Position numbers and translations under genes: made by a program
Assembly (NCBI RefSeq): GCF_030160075.1
Contig: NZ_BSNQ01000003.1
Location: forward strand, 1,734,328 to 1,798,327
Reading direction: 5' to 3'
Length of the DNA stretch: 64,000 nucleotides
From: Dyella lipolytica
Lineage (GTDB): Bacteria; Pseudomonadota; Gammaproteobacteria; Xanthomonadales; Rhodanobacteraceae
The notes under the pieces: model-generated
The model's input: the letters and a program-made list of their open reading frames with translations, nothing else
What the model was told of the DNA's origin: nothing
Database searches by the model: none
Shown: piece by piece, positions 54,810-64,000 of the stretch
Layout of the letters: each line of letters begins with the position of its first letter
How positions within the stretch are numbered: the first letter of the stretch is position 1

Positions 54810-55379
54810 ATGGCTCAGGCCAGCAACGAGGATACGGACAAACACCGATCGTTCGGAACAGTGCTGCGCCTGGCCGCACTGGCCGGCGTGCTGTTGTTAC
54901 TCGCTGCTTGCGCGGGCGCACCACGACGCGAAACCACGTACAAACCCTCGCATTCGGAACTCGCCGACGAGCCGGCGCGTGCACCGGAAAACTCCGTAGG
55001 CACTGCCAACGACGTGCTGTTCCGCGCCATGGCCCTGGTCGGCACGCCTTACCACTGGGGCGGCAATACGCCAGCAGGCGGCTTCGACTGCAGCGGTCTG
55101 GTCGATTACATCTACCGCAACGCCGCCAACATCACACTGCCGCACAGCTCGCGCGACATGGCGTCGATCGACGGGCTCAAAGTCCGGCGCATGGATGACC
55201 TGATGAGCGGCGACCTGGTTTTCTTCAGCATCGGCGGCGGCATCAGCCATGTCGGCGTCTACGTCGGCAAAGGCCGTTTCGTGCATGCCCCTAACAGTGG
55301 CGGCACGGTCCGCATGGACGATATCGACGGCCCGTACTGGCGCGATCACTTCGCCTACGGCAAGCGGCTACTGGATTGA
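54810..55379 (+). CDS. NlpC/P60-family lipoprotein endopeptidase
   Basis: This 189-residue lipoprotein has a signal sequence with lipobox LLAAC at about 30-34, longer at the N-terminus than usual. The NlpC/P60 domain (about 70-189) has Cys in GFDCSGLVDYIY, His in ISHVGVYVG and the third residue in FVHAPNSGG. Such enzymes cut peptidoglycan stem peptides. A GTG at 54861 could start a shorter form, but the GAGG seven bases before ATG 54810 supports the longer one. Confidence 0.88.
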   Translation: MAQASNEDTDKHRSFGTVLRLAALAGVLLLLAACAGAPRRETTYKPSHSELADEPARAPENSVGTANDVLFRAMALVGTPYHWGGNTPAGGFDCSGLVDYIYRNAANITLPHSSRDMASIDGLKVRRMDDLMSGDLVFFSIGGGISHVGVYVGKGRFVHAPNSGGTVRMDDIDGPYWRDHFAYGKRLLD

Positions 55380-55414
55380 TTCCCTTCGTTAAATGCATCA
55401 CTGGTTCTTTTTCA

Positions 55415-55445
55415 CGAAATTTATATTGTGCACAATTAAATTTCG
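55415..55445 (+). promoter_or_regulatory. OhrR operator
   Basis: CGAAATTTA (55415-55423) and TAAATTTCG (55437-55445) flank the 12-bp palindrome ATTGTGCACAAT (55425-55436), with a single unmatched base on the left. This AT-rich near-perfect dyad lies 17 bp before the ohrR start, and TACTAT (55446-55451) abuts it as a likely -10. It fits the AT-rich operators of OhrR regulators. Confidence 0.7.
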
Positions 55446-55461
55446 TACTATGCTTTTCCTC

Positions 55462-55920
55462 ATGAAAGCTCGAATCAAGCCATCACTGCTTCTGGACGAT
55501 CAACTTTGCTTCGCGCTCTACGCCGCTTCGCGCCGTATGACAGCGGTCTATCGCCCGCTGCTCGATGCATTGGATCTCACCTACCCGCAATATCTGGTGA
55601 TGATGGTGTTGTGGGAGCGCGATGGGCTCACCGTGCGTGAGCTCGGCGAACGCCTGCAATTGGACTCGGGCACCCTCACCCCACTGCTCAAACGCCTGGA
55701 ACAGGCCAGCCTGTTAGGCCGCCGTCGCCGTCAAAGCGACGAGCGCGAAGTAGAAATCACCCTGACCAAAGCCGGACATAAGCTGCACGAACGCGCAGAG
55801 GATGTGCCTCGTTGTATGGCTGAGCGCCTTTGCCTTTCCGCCGACGCTTTCAAGCATTTGCGTGACGAACTCAAATCCCTGGCGGCTCAGCTAGCCGTCC
55901 CCACTGACGAAAGAGACTGA
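55462..55920 (+). CDS. ohrR: Organic hydroperoxide sensor/repressor OhrR (MarR family)
   Basis: This 152-residue MarR-type repressor has the peroxide-sensing cysteine Cys16 in [17 protein letters not shown]. Two further Cys lie at about 118 and 124, so a two-Cys (disulfide) type as in Xanthomonas is likely. Winged helix: [20 protein letters not shown] and [15 protein letters not shown] 55450 would add four residues. It is followed after 4 bp by ohr, its usual target. Confidence 0.93.
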   Translation: MKARIKPSLLLDDQLCFALYAASRRMTAVYRPLLDALDLTYPQYLVMMVLWERDGLTVRELGERLQLDSGTLTPLLKRLEQASLLGRRRRQSDEREVEITLTKAGHKLHERAEDVPRCMAERLCLSADAFKHLRDELKSLAAQLAVPTDERD

Positions 55921-55924
55921 AACC

Positions 55925-56356
55925 ATGAGCAATCCAACCAAAATCCTCTATACCGCCACCGCCACCGCAAAAGGTGGCCGCGAAGGCCATATTCACAGCA
56001 GTGACGGCGTGCTGGATTTCGATCTGAAGGTGCCGAAGGAAATGGGCGGCCCGGGCGGCCACGGCAGCAATCCGGAACAGCTGTTCGCTGCCGGTTATTC
56101 GGCCTGCTTTGAAGGCGCGGTGCGCTATGTGGCACGCGAGAAGAAAGTGACCCTGAAGGAAGCCTCAGTGACAGGGCACGTCGGCATCGGCCCGCGTGAG
56201 CCCACCGGCTTCGGCATCGCGGTGAAGCTGGAAGTGAGCCTGCCCGGTATCGATCGTGCCGTGGCACAGGAGCTGATCGATATCGCCCATCGCGACATCT
56301 GCCCGTATTCGCACGCCACGCGCGGCAATGTGGATGTGCAGATCAGCCTGGTTTGA
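55925..56356 (+). CDS. ohr: Organic hydroperoxide reductase Ohr
   Basis: Ohr (143 residues) is a thiol peroxidase for organic and fatty-acid hydroperoxides, recycled by lipoylated proteins. Catalytic Cys61 is in AAGYSACFEGA and Cys126 in HRDICPYSHATRGN. It forms an operon with ohrR and is released when OhrR is oxidised. Confidence 0.97.
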   Translation: MSNPTKILYTATATAKGGREGHIHSSDGVLDFDLKVPKEMGGPGGHGSNPEQLFAAGYSACFEGAVRYVAREKKVTLKEASVTGHVGIGPREPTGFGIAVKLEVSLPGIDRAVAQELIDIAHRDICPYSHATRGNVDVQISLV

Positions 56357-56378
56357 TTTTTCGACTCGGCAGTAAACG

Positions 56379-56404
56379 ACAACGGCGCCCAAGGGCGCCG
56401 TTGT
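56379..56404. terminator. Hairpin between convergent ohr and slyD
   Basis: A perfect 12-bp stem ACAACGGCGCCC / GGGCGCCGTTGT closes on two bases. T-runs are interrupted on both sides, but the position between converging genes fits a bidirectional terminator. Confidence 0.7.
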
Positions 56405-56426
56405 GTTGTACATGACCTGAGAAAAC

Positions 56427-56912
56427 TCAGTGCGCCGCAGCACCCGGCGGATGCGCATGGCCGTGCTGGATTTCTTCCTCGGTGGCGTCGCGCACTTCCT
56501 GGATCGTCACGTCGAAGTTGAGCGTCTTGCCGGCCATCGGATGATTGAGATCCACGTCGACCGTGCTCATGCCGACCTTATGCACCGTCACCGCACGCTG
56601 ACCACCCTCTTTGAGCGACAGCACGGTCACCATGCCGGGCTTGAGGCGATTGCCCTGCTGGAAATATTTCTTCGGCACGCGCTGGATCTGGCCTTCCTGA
56701 CGCTCGCCATAGCCTTCGGCGGGCGGGATCTCGACCTGCAGCGTGTCACCGGCGCCATGTTCGTCCAGCGCTTTTTCCAGTCCAGGGATCAGTTGGCCGT
56801 GGCCAAGCAGAATCCACAACGGCTGCCCGCTCTCGTGCGAGCTTTCAACCTTCTCGCCCTCCACGGTAAGCGTGTAGTGGAATGCGATGACCTTGTCCTT
56901 GCCAGCCTTCAT
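56427..56912 (-). CDS. slyD: FKBP-type peptidyl-prolyl isomerase SlyD
   Basis: SlyD (161 residues) is a prolyl isomerase and chaperone. It has the FKBP halves FHYTLTVEGEKVESS and LNHPMAGKTLNFDV around the inserted flap (about 70-125, PPAEGYGE). The C-terminal tail has only three His (HGHAHPPGAAAH), so metal binding should be weaker than in E. coli SlyD. It starts at ATG 56912. Confidence 0.94.
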   Translation of the reverse strand: MKAGKDKVIAFHYTLTVEGEKVESSHESGQPLWILLGHGQLIPGLEKALDEHGAGDTLQVEIPPAEGYGERQEGQIQRVPKKYFQQGNRLKPGMVTVLSLKEGGQRAVTVHKVGMSTVDVDLNHPMAGKTLNFDVTIQEVRDATEEEIQHGHAHPPGAAAH

Positions 56913-56949
56913 TGTCTGTCTCTCGGTAGAAGCTAAAGCGACGATTCTA

Positions 56950-58182
56950 TCAGCTGTCCGTCTTGCCGAAGCCCACGCCACGGGCCTCCGGGCCCAGCCA
57001 GACCAACAGCGCCAGCAGTGCCGCCACGGCGGCGATCCACAGCGACATGACCAGCGGCAACCCGACGCCATGCTGCGCTGCCAGCCACGATTGCGCCGTC
57101 GCTGTGCCGGCTGCGATCAGGTTGCCCATCTGATAGGCAAAGCCGGGCAGCGTGCCGCGCACCGCATCCGGCGACAGCTCGTTGAGATGGGTCGGCACCA
57201 CGCCCCACGCCCCCTGCACCATCACCTGGATCAGGAAGGCGCCAAGCCCCAACAGCAGCAAGGAACCACCGTAAGTCCACAGCGGTATCACCGGAATAGC
57301 GAGCAACGCCGCGATCATCATGGCGCGACGGCGGCCGATCTTCTCCGACCAAGCACCGAAGAAGATGCCGCCCACCAAGGCGCCAAGATTGAGCATCGCG
57401 ACCAACACAAACGCCGCACTCGATCCGGTCGGCAGATGCAGGTTTATTTCCTCGAACGTGTGATACATGTCCTGCGAGCCGTGGCTAAACATGTTGAACG
57501 CCGCCATCAGGCACATCAGATAAATCGCCAGCTTCCAATGACCGCGCATGGCTTCGCGCAGACTGCGTTTGCCGTGCTCGGCCTGACTGGCCTCCCATGC
57601 CGGCGATTCCGGCACCTTGCGCCGGATATAGAGAACCAGCAACGCCGGCAACGCACCTACCACGAACAGGCCGCGCCAGCCGATGTGATCGACGAGCAGC
57701 CAGTTCACCAGCGCACCGAGGAAAAATCCACAGGGATAACCACTCTGTAGCAGACCCGATACCAGACCGCGCGATTTGGCTGGAATGGACTCCATCGCCA
57801 GTGACGCGCCAATGCCCCACTCGCCGCCCATCGCCACGCCAAACAGAAAACGCAGCACCAGCAATACCGTGATCGATGGCGCAAACGCCGTCGCCAATTC
57901 GAACAGCGAGAACAGAATCACGTCGATCATCAGCACCGGCCGACGCCCGTAGCGATCGGCCAAACGACCAAACAGCAAGGCGCCGACAGGACGCGCTGCA
58001 AGTGTGAGCAACACACCCAGCGTGACTTCGGTTCTGTCTACATGGAATTCATTCGCGATGCCGACGATCACGAACGTGAACATGAAATAGTCGAAAGCAT
58101 CCAGCGTCCAGCCTAGGAAACTCGCCAGCACGGTATGCCGTTGTTCGTGGTTCAACTCGCGCAGGGCGGACAGGATGGACAT
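56950..58182 (-). CDS. MFS metabolite:proton symporter
   Basis: This 410-residue, 12-segment carrier has the MFS motif FGRLADRYGRRPVL in the loop after segment 2 and its repeat GAWSEKIGRRRA in the second half. The start LGWTLDAFDYFMFTFV and the Glu-rich GGEWGIGASLAMESIP are typical of the sialate/lactate (SHS) and aromatic or organic-acid symporters. The substrate is open. ATG 58182 has GGAG nine bases upstream. The 37-bp gap to slyD suggests co-transcription. Confidence 0.87.
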   Translation of the reverse strand: MSILSALRELNHEQRHTVLASFLGWTLDAFDYFMFTFVIVGIANEFHVDRTEVTLGVLLTLAARPVGALLFGRLADRYGRRPVLMIDVILFSLFELATAFAPSITVLLVLRFLFGVAMGGEWGIGASLAMESIPAKSRGLVSGLLQSGYPCGFFLGALVNWLLVDHIGWRGLFVVGALPALLVLYIRRKVPESPAWEASQAEHGKRSLREAMRGHWKLAIYLMCLMAAFNMFSHGSQDMYHTFEEINLHLPTGSSAAFVLVAMLNLGALVGGIFFGAWSEKIGRRRAMMIAALLAIPVIPLWTYGGSLLLLGLGAFLIQVMVQGAWGVVPTHLNELSPDAVRGTLPGFAYQMGNLIAAGTATAQSWLAAQHGVGLPLVMSLWIAAVAALLALLVWLGPEARGVGFGKTDS

Positions 58183-58364
58183 GCAGGAACTCCGTTTTCG
58201 CAATCGCAGGAGGCTATCACGCCGTTTTTGCCTACCGGACGGGAAGCTGTCAATCGTGTATACTTGCAGTTCGGCTATACCTTGCCGAGGCGGCACGATC
58301 CGCCATATCCCACACAGCAACGCGGTTCTGAATGAACGCTCCGGGTTGCACTTAGGAGTTTTTC

Positions 58365-59690
<1,326 letters not shown>

Positions 59691-59696
59691 TCGCAT

Positions 59697-59727
59697 AAGT
59701 TGGGGTTTGCTTTGCTCACCCCAACTT
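59697..59727. terminator. Terminator between convergent rhlE and SDR
   Basis: A perfect 10-bp stem AAGTTGGGGT / ACCCCAACTT has an 11-base loop, 7 bp after the rhlE stop. The T-run is short. Confidence 0.65.
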
Positions 59728-59733
59728 TCGATG

Positions 59734-60483
59734 TCAGCGTTCCTGATCCGTTGGCCGCAACAGCACTTCGTTGATGCACACGTAATCCGGTCTGGTCACG
59801 CAGAATAGAATCGTGTCGGCAATATCTTCGGCTTGCAGCTGACGCATCTCGCCTGCTCGCGCATTCACGGCCTGGCGGCTTGCGGCATGACCGATGTGAT
59901 CGCGTAACTCCGTATCCACCATGCCCGGCTCGATCACGCTGACGCGGATATTGTCCTTATAGACTTCGCGTCGCAGCGATTCGGAAAAACCAACCACGCC
60001 GAACTTGGTGGCCGCGTAAGCCGCCGAGTTGGGGTTGGCGACGCGACCCGCCACGGACGACACATTCACGATGTGCCCGTCACGGCGCGCACGCATGCCG
60101 GCCAGAGCGGCTTGTGTGGAGGCGATCAGGCTCAGCACGTTCAACTCCAGCATGCTGCGCCAGCGGCCGAGATCGGCTTCGGCCACCGGTTCGAGGTACA
60201 TCACGCCGGCGTTGTTGACCAGGATGTCTAGACGGCCGTAGTGCGCTTCGGTGTCTTTCACGATGCGTTGCGCTTCCGCTTCACGCGCGAGGTCCGCAAC
60301 CAGCACCAGCGGTTCTGCGCCGAGCTCGGACAGCTTGGCGGCGAGCTGCCGAAGGCGGTCTTCGCGGCGTGCCGCGATCGCTACCTTCGCACCCTGCTCC
60401 GCCAGGGCCAATGCGGTGGCTTCCCCGATACCCGAGGAAGCCCCCGTCACTAATGCAACACGGTTTTTCAGGCGGTTTTGCAT
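59734..60483 (-). CDS. Short-chain dehydrogenase/reductase (YdfG-like)
   Basis: This 249-residue classical SDR has the NADP site VTGASSGIGEATALALAEQG, NNAG, and the catalytic Ser-Tyr-Lys (VNVSSVAGR, YAATKFG). The sequence resembles serine/3-hydroxy-acid dehydrogenases of the YdfG kind; the substrate is unproven. The start is ATG 60483. It lies between two RNA helicases, tail to tail with rhlE and head to head with the next gene. Confidence 0.9.
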   Translation of the reverse strand: MQNRLKNRVALVTGASSGIGEATALALAEQGAKVAIAARREDRLRQLAAKLSELGAEPLVLVADLAREAEAQRIVKDTEAHYGRLDILVNNAGVMYLEPVAEADLGRWRSMLELNVLSLIASTQAALAGMRARRDGHIVNVSSVAGRVANPNSAAYAATKFGVVGFSESLRREVYKDNIRVSVIEPGMVDTELRDHIGHAASRQAVNARAGEMRQLQAEDIADTILFCVTRPDYVCINEVLLRPTDQER

Positions 60484-60591
60484 ACTGACTTCCCGATGGA
60501 TAACTCCCGTCAAGGGTAGGGTCAATGCAGGCTGTTACAATAGCTACTATTCTCCCGCATGCCTTCGTGCATGCCACGTCGAGGTTCTCCC

Positions 60592-62448
60592 ATGTCGTCC
60601 CCGTCTCCCGACACCACTCCGGCTTCTGCTGGATTCTCTGCGCTCGCGCTCTCGCCAGAAATACAGCGCGCATTGACCGATGTAGGCTACGAATCGCCCT
60701 CGCCGATTCAGGCGGCGACGATTCCGCCCTTGCTTGAAGGGCGCGATGTGCTCGGCCAGGCGCAGACCGGCACCGGCAAGACAGCCGCTTTCGCGCTGCC
60801 CATCCTTTCCCGCATCGATATGCGCCCCGGCAAGCCGCAGGCGCTGGTGCTGGCGCCGACGCGCGAATTGGCCATCCAGGTGGCTGAAGCCTTCCAGCGT
60901 TACGCCGCGCATATGCCGGGCTTCCAGGTGCTGCCGATCTACGGCGGCCAGAGTTATGGTCCGCAGCTGCATGCACTGCGCCGTGGCGTGCATCTCATCG
61001 TCGGTACGCCGGGCCGCGTAATCGACCATCTCGATAAGGGCACTCTCGATCTTTCCGAGCTGCGCTTCCTGGTGCTCGACGAAGCGGACGAAATGCTGCG
61101 CATGGGCTTTATCGACGACGTCGAGAAAGTGCTGCAGGCCACACCGCCGCAGCGTCAGGTGGCATTGTTCTCCGCCACCATGCCGACGCCGATCCGCAAG
61201 ATCGCGCAGCGTCATCTCAAGGATCCGGTAGAAGTCACCATCAAGACCGCCACCACCACCGCAGCGAATATCCGCCAACGCTACTGGTGGGTAAGCGGCA
61301 TGCATAAACTGGACGCGATGACACGCATCCTCGAGGCCGAACCGTTCGACGCGATGATCATCTTCGCACGCACCAAGCAGGCCACCGAGGAGCTCGCCGA
61401 AAAATTGCAGGCGCGTGGCCTCGCCGCCGCCGCGATCAACGGCGACATCGCGCAGCCGCAACGCGAACGCGTGATCCAGCAACTGAAGGAAGGCAAGCTC
61501 GACATCCTCGTCGCCACCGACGTGGCCGCGCGCGGCCTGGACGTGGAACGCATCAGTCACGTGCTGAACTACGACATTCCCTACGACACCGAAAGCTACG
61601 TGCACCGCATCGGTCGCACCGGCCGTGCCGGGCGCAACGGCGATGCGATCCTGTTCGTGACGCCGCGCGAGAAAGGCATGCTGCGCGCGATCGAACGCGC
61701 CACGCGCCAACCAATCGACGAAATGAAATTGCCCACCGTCGAAGCGGTGAACGACCGTCGCATCGAACGCTTCAAGCAAAACATCAGCGACACGCTTGCG
61801 GTCGGCGGACTGGAACAATTCCAGCAGCTGATCGAGCAATTCGAACAGGAACACAACATCCCGGCGATCGAAATCGCCGCGGCGCTGGCGCGCCTGGCCC
61901 AGGGCGATCGCCCGCTGCTGCTGGAGCCGCCGGCAAAACGCGAACATACGCGCGAACGCGATGCGCGCCCCACCCACGGCCACGAAGGCGACACCCGTCG
62001 TCCGGCCCGTGAGCCGCGCCATCGCGACGAAGCACCGCGCGATGCCGCACCACGCCAGGCTCGCCCCCATGCCACCGAAGCGGGCAAGCGCACCTATCGC
62101 ATCGAAGTGGGTCACGAGCATGGCGTAAAACCCGGCAATATCATCGGCGCCATCGCCAATGAAGCCGGACTGGAAAGCCAATACATCGGCCGCTTGAGCA
62201 TCCGCGGCGACTACAGCCTCATCGATCTGCCCGACGGCATGCCCGCCGAAATCTTCGAGCATCTGAAAAAGGTGTGGGTGAACCAGCAAATGCTACGCAT
62301 CGCCGAATGGAAGGGCAGCGATGACGATGCCGGCGGACGTCCGCCGCGCAAATCCGGGCCCGGGTTCAAGCCTGCTCATGCGCGAGGTCACGGCGACAAA
62401 CCGCGCCCGCATGGGCATGGCGGCGGCAAGCCACCGCGTCGCAAGTAA
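60592..62448 (+). CDS. deaD: DEAD-box RNA helicase DeaD/CsdA-like
   Basis: This 618-residue helicase has a Q motif [31 protein letters not shown] and [11 protein letters not shown]. It then has a dimerisation region (about 380-450) and a DbpA-like RNA-binding domain (about 505-580, TYRIEVGHEHGVKPGNIIGAI). A highly charged Arg/His linker (about 455-500) and a Gly/His/Arg tail follow the pattern of DeaD in cold adaptation and ribosome assembly. ATG 60592 has GAGG eight bases upstream. The long frame on the other strand (60547-62289) is only its shadow. Confidence 0.93.
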   Translation: MSSPSPDTTPASAGFSALALSPEIQRALTDVGYESPSPIQAATIPPLLEGRDVLGQAQTGTGKTAAFALPILSRIDMRPGKPQALVLAPTRELAIQVAEAFQRYAAHMPGFQVLPIYGGQSYGPQLHALRRGVHLIVGTPGRVIDHLDKGTLDLSELRFLVLDEADEMLRMGFIDDVEKVLQATPPQRQVALFSATMPTPIRKIAQRHLKDPVEVTIKTATTTAANIRQRYWWVSGMHKLDAMTRILEAEPFDAMIIFARTKQATEELAEKLQARGLAAAAINGDIAQPQRERVIQQLKEGKLDILVATDVAARGLDVERISHVLNYDIPYDTESYVHRIGRTGRAGRNGDAILFVTPREKGMLRAIERATRQPIDEMKLPTVEAVNDRRIERFKQNISDTLAVGGLEQFQQLIEQFEQEHNIPAIEIAAALARLAQGDRPLLLEPPAKREHTRERDARPTHGHEGDTRRPAREPRHRDEAPRDAAPRQARPHATEAGKRTYRIEVGHEHGVKPGNIIGAIANEAGLESQYIGRLSIRGDYSLIDLPDGMPAEIFEHLKKVWVNQQMLRIAEWKGSDDDAGGRPPRKSGPGFKPAHARGHGDKPRPHGHGGGKPPRRK

Positions 62449-62556
62449 GCGACGCGAGTCGTTTCAGCAAGGCGACACTGCGTTTCGCTTTTCCACCGCT
62501 GAAAAGCCACGCTTCGGCCCATACTTGTGCGGTATCGAACCGCATAAGTGGCCGCC

Positions 62557-63366
62557 ATGAACGCACTGCCCAGCCTCTACATCTCGCACGGCTCGCCGAT
62601 GACCGCCCTCCATCCGGGCCGGGTCGGCGAGCGGCTGGCCGAACTTGCCGCGGCGCTGCCTCGCCCCAAGGCGATTGTGATCGCGACGGCACACTGGCTG
62701 GCGCACAAGCCCACGGTTGGCGGTGCGGCGCAACCTGAAACCATTCACGACTTCTACGGTTTTCCACGCGAGCTTTTCGAGATCCGCTATCCGGCGCCGG
62801 GCGCGCCCGCCGTCGCTGCACAAGTCATGCGGTTGCTCGCAGAAGCAGATCTCGCGCCCGCGCTCGATCCCGCACACGGCCTCGACCATGGCGCCTGGGT
62901 GCCGTTGCGCCTGCTTTATCCGCAAGCAGACATTCCAGTCGTACCGTTATCGATCCAGCCCAACCTGGGACCGGCACACCAATACGCGGTCGGACAAGCG
63001 CTCGCTCCGCTGCGCGAGCAAGGCGTGCTGGTGATCGGTTCGGGCAGCATTACGCACAACCTGCACGACCTCCGCGCCGGCTACAGTGAAGAACGCGAAG
63101 CGCCCTACGTGCGTCCGTTCATCGGCTGGATCGAACAGAAGCTGGCGGCTGGCGACGTCGACGCCCTGCTCGACTACCGTCGCCAGGCGCCATTCGCCGA
63201 GCGCGCGCATCCCACGGACGAACATCTGCTGCCGCTCTATGTGGCACTCGGCGCCGCCGGCGAACATGTCGGTGCGCAACGTATCGATGCCGGCATCGAT
63301 CTCGGTTTCCTGGCCATGGATATCTATCGCTTCGATACCCAGGAAACCGCAGTCACTGCACGATGA
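62557..63366 (+). CDS. LigB-type extradiol dioxygenase (4,5-DOPA dioxygenase family, YgiD-like)
   Basis: This 269-residue single-domain protein has the metal residues in SLYISHGSPM, ATAHWL, HGLDHGAWVPL and TDEHLLPLYVALG. Plant and bacterial members open catechols such as DOPA; E. coli YgiD is the nearest known type. The physiological substrate is unknown. ATG 62557 is used; GTG 62548 is nine bases upstream and neither has a good ribosome site. Its end overlaps the converging cupredoxin gene by 14 bp. Confidence 0.88.
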   Translation: MNALPSLYISHGSPMTALHPGRVGERLAELAAALPRPKAIVIATAHWLAHKPTVGGAAQPETIHDFYGFPRELFEIRYPAPGAPAVAAQVMRLLAEADLAPALDPAHGLDHGAWVPLRLLYPQADIPVVPLSIQPNLGPAHQYAVGQALAPLREQGVLVIGSGSITHNLHDLRAGYSEEREAPYVRPFIGWIEQKLAAGDVDALLDYRRQAPFAERAHPTDEHLLPLYVALGAAGEHVGAQRIDAGIDLGFLAMDIYRFDTQETAVTAR

Positions 63367-63715
63367 TGGTGCCCACCATCATCGGATGAATCGAACAGTA
63401 GTAGGTATACGTTCCCGACTTGGCAAACGTCACGACGTAAGAGTCGCTGGTATCCAGCGCTTTCGATGACGTAAACAGCGAACCGGCGCTGGTGACGACA
63501 TGCGGCTCCTCGTCGTGATTGGTCCACACCACACGAGCACCCACCGGCACGGTGAGTGTCTTCGGCGCAAAGGCAAAGTTGCGTATCTCGATCTGAAACG
63601 CTTTCGCGTCTTTCGATGAGGATGCATCGGCAGCGACAGCAGTTCGACCGATACCGCACAGCGCCATCATGATCATCAAGGCGCATCCCAGCCTGCGTGT
63701 GGCGATGGCACTCAT
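63353..63715 (-). CDS. Cupredoxin (plastocyanin/amicyanin-like) copper protein
   Basis: This 120-residue exported protein has a signal peptide at 1-29 (cut after AVAA). A single cupredoxin domain follows with copper ligands His in NHDEEPHVVTS, Cys in YTYYCSIHPMM, His and Met just after. Family members carry electrons in the periplasm. The start overlaps the stop of the metallophosphoesterase gene by 4 bp; the pair is often found together. Confidence 0.9.
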   Translation of the reverse strand: MSAIATRRLGCALMIMMALCGIGRTAVAADASSSKDAKAFQIEIRNFAFAPKTLTVPVGARVVWTNHDEEPHVVTSAGSLFTSSKALDTSDSYVVTFAKSGTYTYYCSIHPMMVGTIIVQ

Positions 63716-64000
63716 GACAGCACCTCATCGGTCACCGCCAGCGCATGGGCGCCTCGTACATGACGCACATCGCGGATGCCCAAGTAACGATGCAAGGCTT
63801 CCGGCGTCACGCTCTGCAACGGTCCAGGCCCCGGCCCTACACCCGGCGCCGGTTGTGGATAGGCCGTCGAGCGTGCCGTGTAGAACGTAATGGTGCCTTC
63901 CACCTTCTGCTGGATCTGGTGGATATGCCCATTCAACACACTGACCGATCCAAAGCGCCGCAAATAAGTCAGCGCTTCGGCACTGTCGTCGGTGCCCCAG
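63712..64000 (-). CDS. Metallophosphoesterase, C-terminal part (5' end beyond the window)
   Basis: The frame is open to the window edge, giving about 95 residues. The block SVSVLNGHIHQIQQKVEG carries the GHxH metal motif that closes the calcineurin-like phosphoesterase site, followed by a Pro/Gly-rich TARSTAYPQPAPGVGPGPGP stretch. Related proteins are exported, Tat-dependent phosphodiesterases; the N-terminus that would show this is missing. It is coupled to the cupredoxin gene by ATGA. Confidence 0.75.
   Translation of the reverse strand, partial: WGTDDSAEALTYLRRFGSVSVLNGHIHQIQQKVEGTITFYTARSTAYPQPAPGVGPGPGPLQSVTPEALHRYLGIRDVRHVRGAHALAVTDEVLS

Noticed and set aside
60547-62289. A 580-codon open frame on the minus strand opposite the DeaD-like helicase
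   Set aside because: It mirrors the helicase codon by codon, has a His/Arg/Asp-skewed composition, no ribosome site and no family motif. Such antisense frames are expected in G+C-rich genes.

Overview
The window is a dense piece of chromosome, high in G+C, from a gammaproteobacterium of the Xanthomonadales. Gene order and protein style suggest the Rhodanobacteraceae side (Dyella, Rhodanobacter, Luteibacter and relatives); this placement is inferred from family resemblance, not from a search. The strongest clue is the arginine pathway. It has the Xanthomonas-type fused acetylglutamate synthase/kinase, an N-acetylornithine transcarbamylase that keeps Glu92, and an N-acetylcitrulline deacetylase, in the order argF'-x-x-argG-argE'-argB-argC-argH-proB-proA. 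I saw no tRNA, rRNA, CRISPR array, prophage or transposase gene.

Layout. 1-3.5 kb: end of a FUSC-type membrane protein, then ACMSD, a small secreted protein and kynureninase. 3.5-4.6 kb: an AT-richer acyltransferase-3 gene. 4.8-15.5 kb: the arginine/proline operon on the minus strand, headed by what looks like a leader-peptide attenuator. 15.6-19.4 kb: glycine-zipper protein, cysS, sufE and dksA with a long histone-H1-like N-terminus. 19.5-26.7 kb: yidD-pyrC, a YbaY-type lipoprotein, folE2, and the mtaD-yciI-ubiG-HAD phosphatase-squalene/phytoene-synthase-like operon. 26.8-30.8 kb: efp, a 196-bp inverted-repeat element, epmB and a fimX-like gene. 30.9-35.4 kb: ffh-rpsP-rimM-trmD-rplS with ypjD divergent. 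35.4-41 kb: rpsF-rpsR-rplI, then dnaB-alr-radA. 41.2-47.6 kb: iscA, and an asnS-led gene string carrying aminomuconate semialdehyde dehydrogenase, a beta-carbonic anhydrase and a Rid-family deaminase. 47.6-52.9 kb: acid-shock-like protein, hutG-like, gor, dadA and a secreted ChaN/EreA-like protein. 53-56.4 kb: blaI with an M56 peptidase-TonB fusion, an NlpC/P60 lipoprotein and ohrR-ohr. 56.4-64 kb: slyD, an MFS carrier, two DEAD-box helicases, an SDR, a LigB-type dioxygenase, a cupredoxin and the end of a metallophosphoesterase.

How the genes work together. The minus-strand operon takes glutamate to arginine by the acetylated (N-acetylcitrulline) route and also makes proline precursors. ACMSD, kynureninase, the aminomuconate semialdehyde dehydrogenase and the Rid deaminase fit one kynurenine-to-aminomuconate catabolic route split over two loci. 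EF-P and EpmB are enzyme target and modifier side by side, and a protein with a polyproline tail lies in the same window.

Most interesting signals: the argF' attenuator (leader ORF, antiterminator and terminator that compete exactly); the 196-bp inverted-repeat element that seems to have taken over the 5' end of epmB; a terminator whose 3' arm doubles as the Shine-Dalgarno of the next gene; the DksA tail with a degenerate zinc finger; and an identical leaderless-type start (TACAATGGGCCGATG) at two unrelated genes.
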